A stretch of 23,833 nt of DNA from Burkholderiales bacterium. Lineage in GTDB: Bacteria > Actinomycetota > Thermoleophilia > Gaiellales > Gaiellaceae. Made by a program: the position numbers and the translations under genes. The notes under the pieces are model-generated. The model had not been told where the DNA came from, made no database searches, and saw nothing but the letters and a program-made list of their open reading frames with translations. Below, in pieces: positions 18,653 to 23,833 of this stretch (within the stretch, counting starts at the first letter, position 1; each line of letters starts with the position of its first letter). Location: NCBI GenBank assembly GCA_025935595.1, contig JAICUZ010000010.1, positions 1-23,833 on the forward strand, in the 5' to 3' direction.

Positions 18653-20002
18653 GTGCGCGCCCTTCTCCCCCTCGTCCGCGCCGCCGGAGCGCTTTCGCGC
18701 ATGGCCGGCCGCGGCGGCGGCACGACGCTCCCGGGGAAGCTGCTCTGGAAGCTCGACCCGGCCGCGATCGACGCGCTCGCAACCCGGCTCCCGCAGGGCT
18801 CCGTCGCCGTCTCGGCGACGAACGGCAAGACGACCACGACGGCGATGGTGGCGGAGATCCTGCGGCCGCATGTGCGGGTCGCACACAACGACTCGGGCGC
18901 GAACCTCGTCTCCGGCGTCGCCTCCGCGCTCCTCGAGGCGCGTGACGCCCAGCTCGGCCTGTTCGAGGTCGACGAGGGCGCGCTCCCCGAGGTGAGCAGA
19001 CGCGTGCGGCCCAAGGCGCTCCTTCTCTGCAACCTGTTCCGCGACCAGCTCGATCGCTACGGCGAGCTCGAGCTCGTCGCCGGCCGTTGGCGTGCGGCGG
19101 TCGCCGCCCTCCCCCACGCGCAGCTCGTCGTGAACGGCGACGACCCGCAGGTCGGCGCCCTCGCCCGCCCCGGCGGCCGCGTGTTCGGGCTCGACGATCC
19201 GCGCGTCGCGCGCTCGGCGCTGCAGCACGCCGCCGACTCGAAGTACTGCCTGCGCTGCGGCACACCGTACGAGTACGCGGCCGCATACGTCGGTCATCTC
19301 GGCGACTACCGCTGCCCAAACTGCGGTCACGCGCGGCCGCCGCTCGACGTCACGGCGCGCGACATCGAGTTGCGCGGTCTCGACGGTGCGGCGTTCACAC
19401 TCGTCGCGGCCGAAGGCGAGGCGCGTGTCGAGCTTCGCCTGCCCGGCCTCTACAACGTCTACAACGCACTCGGCGCGGCGTCGCTCGCCGTCGCCCTCGG
19501 CATCGGGCTCGACGACGTGCGCGACGGACTGGCGCGCTTCTCGGCGGCCTTCGGCCGCTTCGAGCGGATTCCGATCGGCGACCGTCGCGTCCTCATGCTC
19601 CTGATCAAGAATCCGGCAGGCGCGAACGAGGCGATCCGGACCCTGGTCGAAGGCGCCGCGTCACGGGTCGCGGTGATCGCCTTGAACGACGGGATCGCCG
19701 ACGGCCGGGACGTCTCGTGGATCTGGGACGTCGACTTCGAGCCACTGCTCGACGGGCTCGACCGGCTCGTCGCGAGCGGCTCTCGCGCAGCCGAGCTGGC
19801 CCTCCGGTTCGCCTACGGCGGATTCGACCGCGACCGGATCGAGGTCGTGCCGGCGCTCGACGCGGCCCTCGACCGCGGGCTCGAGCTCACGCCCGCCGGC
19901 GGCGAGCTGACCGTGCTCCCCACCTACACGGCGATGCTCGCACTGCGCCGGACGCTCGCCGCGCGCGGGCACGTGACGAACTACTGGGAGCGCGCAGCAT
20001 GA
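18653..20002 (+). CDS. murT: MurT subunit of lipid II isoglutaminyl synthase
   Basis: A 449-residue Mur-ligase homologue that, with GatD, amidates the alpha-carboxyl of D-glutamate in lipid II. The ATP loop is SATNGKTTTT (54-63). HNDSGANLVSG and FEVDEGALPEV are Mur-ligase core motifs. A zinc ribbon insertion lies at about 199-224 (CLRCG and CPNCG; Cys199, 202, 221, 224), typical of MurT. The C-terminal DUF1727 domain has LLIKNPAGANEAIR and NDGIADGRDVSWIWDVDFE; the Asp in DVSWIWD is the expected catalytic residue. The GTG start gives a normal N-terminus and has a -10 hexamer 6 nt before it. It overlaps gatD by four bases. Confidence 0.95.
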   Translation: MRALLPLVRAAGALSRMAGRGGGTTLPGKLLWKLDPAAIDALATRLPQGSVAVSATNGKTTTTAMVAEILRPHVRVAHNDSGANLVSGVASALLEARDAQLGLFEVDEGALPEVSRRVRPKALLLCNLFRDQLDRYGELELVAGRWRAAVAALPHAQLVVNGDDPQVGALARPGGRVFGLDDPRVARSALQHAADSKYCLRCGTPYEYAAAYVGHLGDYRCPNCGHARPPLDVTARDIELRGLDGAAFTLVAAEGEARVELRLPGLYNVYNALGAASLAVALGIGLDDVRDGLARFSAAFGRFERIPIGDRRVLMLLIKNPAGANEAIRTLVEGAASRVAVIALNDGIADGRDVSWIWDVDFEPLLDGLDRLVASGSRAAELALRFAYGGFDRDRIEVVPALDAALDRGLELTPAGGELTVLPTYTAMLALRRTLAARGHVTNYWERAA

Positions 20003-20730
20003 GGATCCGGGTGGGCCATCTGTATCCGGAGTACCTGAACATCTACGCCGATCGCGGCAACATCGCGGTGCTGTCCGCTCGCGCACGCGTGCGCGGCCAC
20101 GAGCTCGACGTGCAGGCGATCGGGATGGGCGACGCGGTGCCGACCGTGGATCTCTTCTACGTCGGTGGCGGGCAGGACCGGGAGCAGGAGCTCGTCGCGC
20201 ACGACCTCGCAGCGAAGAGCGGGCCGCTGCGCGAAGCCGTCGAGGCGGGTGCGGCGTTCCTCGCCGTCTGCGGTGGCTACCAGCTGCTCGGCCGGTCCTA
20301 CCGCGACGTCGCGGGTGTCGACCTGCCCGGCGTCGGGCTGCTGCCGTTGCACACCGTCGCCGGCGAACGCCGGATGATCGGGGACGTGCTCCTCGACTGC
20401 GCGTGGGCCGGTGAGACGCTCGCCGGCTTCGAGAACCACGCGGGCCGGACGATCCTCGACGAGGGCGCCGAGCCGCTCGGGCGGGTCGTCTCGGGTTTCG
20501 GCAACGACGGCGAGTCGGGGTTCGAGGGCTGCCGCTACAAACGTGTCTACGGCACGTACCTGCACGGGCCGCTGCTTCCCCGCAACCCCTGGTTCGCCGA
20601 TCGGCTGCTCGAGGAGGCGCTTGCGCACGCCGGCGTCGAGGCGCGGCTCGAGCCGCTTCCGGACGAGCTGGAGCGCGAGGCACACGCCGTCTCGTCCGCG
20701 AGAGCACGCTCGCGCGGCGGGCGGTTCTAG
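19999..20730 (+). CDS. gatD: GatD glutaminase subunit of lipid II isoglutaminyl synthase
   Basis: A 243-residue class I (triad) glutamine amidotransferase that feeds ammonia to MurT. FYVGGGQDREQ (53-63), AVCGGYQLLG with nucleophile Cys91, GFENHAGRT and YGTYLHGPLLPRNP with catalytic His189 are the family hallmarks. ATG 19999 overlaps the murT stop (ATGA), so the two subunits are translationally coupled. The Arg/Ser-rich C-terminus (SSARARSRGGRF) looks disordered. The stop TAG interlocks with the convergent NUDIX gene through CTAG. Confidence 0.94.
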   Translation: MRIRVGHLYPEYLNIYADRGNIAVLSARARVRGHELDVQAIGMGDAVPTVDLFYVGGGQDREQELVAHDLAAKSGPLREAVEAGAAFLAVCGGYQLLGRSYRDVAGVDLPGVGLLPLHTVAGERRMIGDVLLDCAWAGETLAGFENHAGRTILDEGAEPLGRVVSGFGNDGESGFEGCRYKRVYGTYLHGPLLPRNPWFADRLLEEALAHAGVEARLEPLPDELEREAHAVSSARARSRGGRF

Positions 20731-21182
20731 CGCGCCCAGAGCGCCCCGAGGTAGACCGCCGGATCACCCGGCTGCCAGCGCTCGAGGAACCGCTTGATCG
20801 GCGGGTGGACGACGACCTCGTCCAGCTCGTCGTTCGAGAACAGCCGCGCGCCCTTCACCGCCGCGTCGTGCGTCTCCACGTCCGAGAGCGAACGGTGCGA
20901 GAGGTCGGCCGAGAAGATGATGTGGACGACGTGCTTGCGCGACGGGACCATCGTCTTCGGCGCGATCGAGTCGACGATCGCGACGGGCCCCTCGAACTGC
21001 ACGTCGGCTTCGATGCCGAGCTCCTCCCGGAGCTCGCGCCTGAGCGCTTCCATCAGCGTCTCGCCGCCGGCGACGCCGCCGCCCGGCAGCAGCCAGTACT
21101 CCTTCCCCGGCTTCTCCTGTCGGCAGAGCAGCACTCGCCCCTGCCAGCGGAGGATCGAGCTGACGCGGATCCGCGGCTCCAT
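20727..21182 (-). CDS. NUDIX hydrolase
   Basis: A 151-residue protein with a perfect Nudix box G-x5-E-x7-REUXEE-x-GU at residues 35-57 (GGVAGGETLMEALRREL, then REELGI). LLPGGG before it and VHPPIKRFLERW near the end are typical. These enzymes hydrolyse nucleoside diphosphates linked to another moiety; the substrate cannot be told. The gene is last in the hflX-dut-nudix run: its ATG 21182 shares a base with the dut stop (TGATG). With dut next to it, cleansing of damaged or non-canonical nucleotides is a sensible guess. A TTG three bases upstream is a less likely start. Confidence 0.87.
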   Translation of the reverse strand: MEPRIRVSSILRWQGRVLLCRQEKPGKEYWLLPGGGVAGGETLMEALRRELREELGIEADVQFEGPVAIVDSIAPKTMVPSRKHVVHIIFSADLSHRSLSDVETHDAAVKGARLFSNDELDEVVVHPPIKRFLERWQPGDPAVYLGALWAR

Positions 21183-21616
21183 CAACCCGACGACCCGAAT
21201 CCGTCCGCGCCCCGCTCGCTGTCCGGCAACTCCTCGACCTCGACGAGCTCGACCGGCGGCACCTGCAGGATCACGAGCTGCGCGATCCGCATCCCCGGTT
21301 CGACGACGAACGACTGCGCCTCGTCGTGGTTCACGAGATTGACCAGCAGCTCGCCGCGATAGCCCGAGTCGACGAGGCCCGGAGTGTTGACGATCGAGAT
21401 CCCGTGCTTCGCCGCGAGCCCGGAGCGTGGCTGCACGTAGCCCGCGTATCCGTCGGGGATCGCGACCGCAAGCCCTGTCGGCACGAGCGCCCGCGCGCCG
21501 GGAGCGAGCTCGACGCGTTCACACGCAGCGAGATCCATCCCGGCGTCGCCGTGATAGGCGCGGGCGGGGACGACGGCCCCGTCACGCACTTTCTTGATCT
21601 CGAGCCTGATCGTCAC
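21182..21616 (-). CDS. dut: dUTP diphosphatase
   Basis: A 144-residue trimeric dUTPase that hydrolyses dUTP to dUMP and keeps uracil out of DNA. All five motifs are present: DAGMDL (24-29), PRSGL (63-67), NTPGLVDSGYRGEL (77-90, with the catalytic Asp83), GMRIAQLV (108-115) and RGADGFGSSG (135-144), the C-terminal arm that closes the active site. GTG 21616 gives the family's normal N-terminus; the longer open frame upstream lies inside hflX and is a shadow. GTG overlaps the hflX stop by four bases. Confidence 0.95.
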   Translation of the reverse strand: MTIRLEIKKVRDGAVVPARAYHGDAGMDLAACERVELAPGARALVPTGLAVAIPDGYAGYVQPRSGLAAKHGISIVNTPGLVDSGYRGELLVNLVNHDEAQSFVVEPGMRIAQLVILQVPPVELVEVEELPDSERGADGFGSSG

Positions 21617-22899
21617 GCGCTCTCGCGGTGCGAGCGCGACTCGGCGACGAGGAACGGCGCGAAGCGCGGCACCTCGCGGCGAGGAAGGCGTGCGATCACG
21701 AGCACGCCGTCGGGCGTGTCCTCGCGCTCTTCGACCGGCGCGCCGAGGGCATAGAGCTCCGCGAGCCGGCCACCTTCCGCATATGGGACGAGGAGCCGGA
21801 CGCGTTCCCACCGATCCTCGAACCGGCGCGCGAGCTCGCTCTTCAGCTGTTCCAGCCCTTCACCCGTGAGCGCCGACACCTGCGCCGCGTCCGGGAACCG
21901 GTTCGTGAGCCGGCGGCGTCCGAGCGGATCGACCCGATCGATCTTGTTCAACACGATCACAACGGGGAGCTCACCCGCACCGATCTCGTGCAGCACGTCG
22001 CCGACGGCGTCGCGCTGCCGGTCCTGCTCGTCGTCGGCCGCCGACGCATCGACCACATGGAGGACGATGTCCGCGACGAGCGTCTCTTCGAGTGTCGACG
22101 CGAAGCCTTCGACGAGGTGGTGCGGCAGCCGCCGGATGAACCCGACCGTGTCGGTGACGAGATAGCGGCGCCCCTCGAAGTCGAAGCCGCGCGTCGTGGG
22201 GTCGAGCGTGTGGAAGAGCTGATCCTCCACCGACACGTCGGCGCCGGTCAACGCGTTCAGCAGCGTCGACTTGCCGACATTCGTGTAACCCGCCAGCGCG
22301 ACCGTCGGCGTCTCGTTGCGCTTGCGCTCGCGGCGGCGGGTCGCGCGCTGCTTCTCGAGCTCCTTGAGGCGCCGGCGCAACAGGGTGATCCGGCGTCGCG
22401 CCGTCCGGCGGTCGCTCTCGAGCTGCGACTCGCCGGGCCCGCGTGTCCCGACACCGCCCCCGAGGCGCTCGAGGTGCTGCCACATGCCGCGCATGCGCGG
22501 GAGGTTGTACTCGAGCTGTGCAAGCTCGACCTGGAGCTTTCCCTCGGCCGAGGTGGCGTGCTGGGCGAAGATGTCGAGGATCAGCTGTGTTCGATCGATC
22601 ACGCGCGTGTCGAGCGCGTTCTCGAGGAACCGCTGCTGCGACGGATCGAGCTCGTCGTCCACAAGCAGGCTCTCCGCGCCGGCGTCGCCGAACCGCTGCT
22701 TCAGCTCCTCGAGCTTGCCCTTGCCGACGTAGGTGCGCTGCGCGGGACGGGCGCGATGCTGGACGACCGCGCCGACCGGCTCGACGCCGGCCGTCCGGGC
22801 CAGCTCGCGGATCTCGGCGAGCTCGTCGTCCGGCTCGACTCCCTGGCCCAACACGGCAAGGACGAAGCCGCGCTCGGGCTCCGGAGTACGTGGAATCAT
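21613..22899 (-). CDS. hflX: HflX, ribosome-associated GTPase
   Basis: A 428-residue GTPase that splits stalled or hibernating 70S ribosomes. The N-terminal HflX domain has TYVGKGKLEEL (57-67), VIDRTQLILDIFAQHATSAEGKLQ (in two parts) and GPGESQLE (154-161). A coiled linker rich in Arg (LLRRRLKELEKQRATRRRERK, in pieces) joins the G domain: GYTNVGKST (204-212), DTVGF (250-254), NKID (318-321). A C-terminal domain (LLVPYAEGG) completes it. The start is ATG 22899; the open frame continues 275 codons upstream but that is antisense to dapE. ATG 22899 and dapE ATG 22909 point away from each other with 9 bp between. dut and the NUDIX gene follow in one operon. Confidence 0.93.
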   Translation of the reverse strand: MIPRTPEPERGFVLAVLGQGVEPDDELAEIRELARTAGVEPVGAVVQHRARPAQRTYVGKGKLEELKQRFGDAGAESLLVDDELDPSQQRFLENALDTRVIDRTQLILDIFAQHATSAEGKLQVELAQLEYNLPRMRGMWQHLERLGGGVGTRGPGESQLESDRRTARRRITLLRRRLKELEKQRATRRRERKRNETPTVALAGYTNVGKSTLLNALTGADVSVEDQLFHTLDPTTRGFDFEGRRYLVTDTVGFIRRLPHHLVEGFASTLEETLVADIVLHVVDASAADDEQDRQRDAVGDVLHEIGAGELPVVIVLNKIDRVDPLGRRRLTNRFPDAAQVSALTGEGLEQLKSELARRFEDRWERVRLLVPYAEGGRLAELYALGAPVEEREDTPDGVLVIARLPRREVPRFAPFLVAESRSHRESA

Positions 22900-22908
22900 C
22901 GGGTCATC

Positions 22909-23833
22909 ATGCCACTCGCCGACCGCGCCCTCGACCTCGTCGACATCCCTTCGGAGTCGAGGAATGAGGCCGCGCTCTACGACTACGTGAAGGCTTCCGT
23001 GGGGCTCGATGCAGCGTTCGACGACGGCGAGTCGGTGATCTTCGCGAAGCGGTCCGGCCGGCCGCTCGTGCTGTTCGCCGGCCACACGGACACCGTCCCC
23101 GCGCAGGCGAACCTCCCGGGTCGCATCGAGGACGGAGCCGTGGTCGGGCTCGGGGCGAGCGACATGAAAGGCGGGCTCGCCGTGATGATCGAGCTCGCGA
23201 ACTGGGCACACGAGGCCGCGACGGCCTACGACGTCGCGTTTCTCTTCTTCCCACGCGAGGAGCTCGGCCCAGAGGAGAACCCGCTGCCCGGCGTCTTCGA
23301 GCGCACGGGGATCGTCGACGACGCGCAGCTCGTGATCTGCCTCGAGCCGACCGACAACACGCTGCAACTCGGCTGCCTCGGCAACCTGAACGCGCGCGTC
23401 GTGTTCGCGGGCCGTGCGGCGCACTCGGCGCGGCCGTGGCTCGGAACGAACGCGATCGCGGTCGCGCTCGACGGGCTCGCGCCGGTGCTGCGCGCGGAGC
23501 CGCGCGACGTCGAGATCGACGGGCTCGTGTTCCGCGAGGTGATGTCGGTGACGCAGCTCGCCGCCGGGATCGCCACCAACGTGATCCCGGCGCACGCCGA
23601 GGCGAACGTCAACTTCCGGTACGCACCGGACCGTACGCCTGAGTCGGCCGAGGCGGTCATTCACGAGCTCTTCCCGCACGCCGAGATCTCGTCGCATTCC
23701 CCGCCGGCGCACGTCGCCGCGCAATCGGCGCTCGTGCAGGAGCTGCGCGCCGCCGGCTCGTTCGCGCTCGAGCCGAAGCAGGCGTGGACCAACGTCGCCG
23801 ACTTCGCCGCCCGGGGTCTCGACGCGGTGAACC
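22909..23833 (+). CDS. dapE: Succinyl-diaminopimelate desuccinylase, 5' part
   Basis: The gene runs off the window; 308 complete codons are visible. It is an M20-family zinc peptidase that makes LL-diaminopimelate for lysine and peptidoglycan. LFAGHTDTVP carries the metal ligand His59 and Asp61; GLGASDMKGG holds the bridging Asp85; FPREELGPEENPL holds the catalytic Glu117 and the ligand Glu118; CLEPTDN carries Glu146. NARVVFAGRAAHSARPWLG is the dimerisation-domain hallmark. GIATNVIPAHAEANVNFRYAPD is also canonical (two short parts). The type matches the actinobacterial DapE. The start ATG 22909 gives LVDIPS at the expected place. The C-terminal metal His is outside the window. Confidence 0.93.
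   Translation, partial: MPLADRALDLVDIPSESRNEAALYDYVKASVGLDAAFDDGESVIFAKRSGRPLVLFAGHTDTVPAQANLPGRIEDGAVVGLGASDMKGGLAVMIELANWAHEAATAYDVAFLFFPREELGPEENPLPGVFERTGIVDDAQLVICLEPTDNTLQLGCLGNLNARVVFAGRAAHSARPWLGTNAIAVALDGLAPVLRAEPRDVEIDGLVFREVMSVTQLAAGIATNVIPAHAEANVNFRYAPDRTPESAEAVIHELFPHAEISSHSPPAHVAAQSALVQELRAAGSFALEPKQAWTNVADFAARGLDAVN

Noticed and set aside
22900..23724. Extension of hflX by 275 codons upstream of ATG 22899
   Set aside because: The extension is antisense to dapE, whose plus-strand frame has every M20 peptidase motif; the extra sequence has no HflX similarity.

Overview
The window is dense, very G+C-rich chromosomal DNA with GC-ending codons, GTG starts, 1-4 nt gene overlaps and many apparently leaderless genes. 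The gene content points to a deep-branching actinobacterium, most plausibly class Thermoleophilia (Gaiellales or Solirubrobacterales): a GarA/OdhI-like FHA protein followed by an FtsR-type MerR regulator, MurT/GatD, an RsiG-like c-di-GMP anti-sigma candidate, actinobacterial-type DnaA-box-like sites and two RpoD-like sigma factors. The taxonomic call is inference from gene content and gene order only. There is no phage, transposase, integrase, CRISPR array or rRNA; this is mainly housekeeping chromosome with small accessory genes between conserved blocks.

Layout. 1-2248 (+): end of ispG, proS and a small XRE regulator. 2249-5345: mostly small genes on both strands: a secreted G1-type glutamic peptidase, a TfoX-N protein, tRNA-Pro(GGG), micro-proteins, a coiled-coil protein, a pilin-like lipoprotein and a nucleoside deoxyribosyltransferase-like protein. 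5346-7757: queF, a secreted GH99-like endomannosidase and, antisense, a shortened HutF-like amidohydrolase. 7775-12778 (+) is a conserved envelope/regulation block: a CDP-alcohol phosphatidyltransferase overlapping a nucleotidyltransferase fused to a degenerate phosphohexomutase, then, from its own promoter, rsiG-like, garA-like, ftsR-like and apt, each overlapping the next by 4 nt. 12817-14338: a YxFxxD-repeat lipoprotein, a cysteine-rich unknown protein and two small proteins. 14372-14968 has no convincing gene; it holds a 126-bp near-perfect direct repeat, DnaA-box-like sites and a repeated palindrome, just upstream of a primary sigma factor. 14969-17010: two RpoD-like sigma genes tail to tail with 5 bp between them. 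17116-20730: an orphan class II glutamine amidotransferase, a homing-endonuclease-associated-repeat protein, and murT-gatD (lipid II amidation). 20727-22899 (-): hflX-dut-nudix operon (dut and nudix handle nucleotides). 22909-end (+): start of dapE.

Themes. (1) Envelope synthesis: dapE, murT/gatD, the phosphatidyltransferase and the sugar nucleotidyltransferase. (2) Regulation of growth and transcription: two sigma factors, GarA-like, FtsR-like, RsiG-like. (3) Extreme compaction: convergent genes share stop-codon bases, divergent start codons lie 9-18 bp apart, and a TANNNT-like hexamer repeatedly sits exactly 6-7 nt before the start codon, as expected for leaderless transcripts. The most noteworthy items are the RsiG-like protein in the GarA/FtsR operon, the phosphomutase half that has lost its catalytic motifs, the overlapping -10 elements between the deoxyribosyltransferase and queF genes, and the repeat/operator-rich region before the primary sigma gene.
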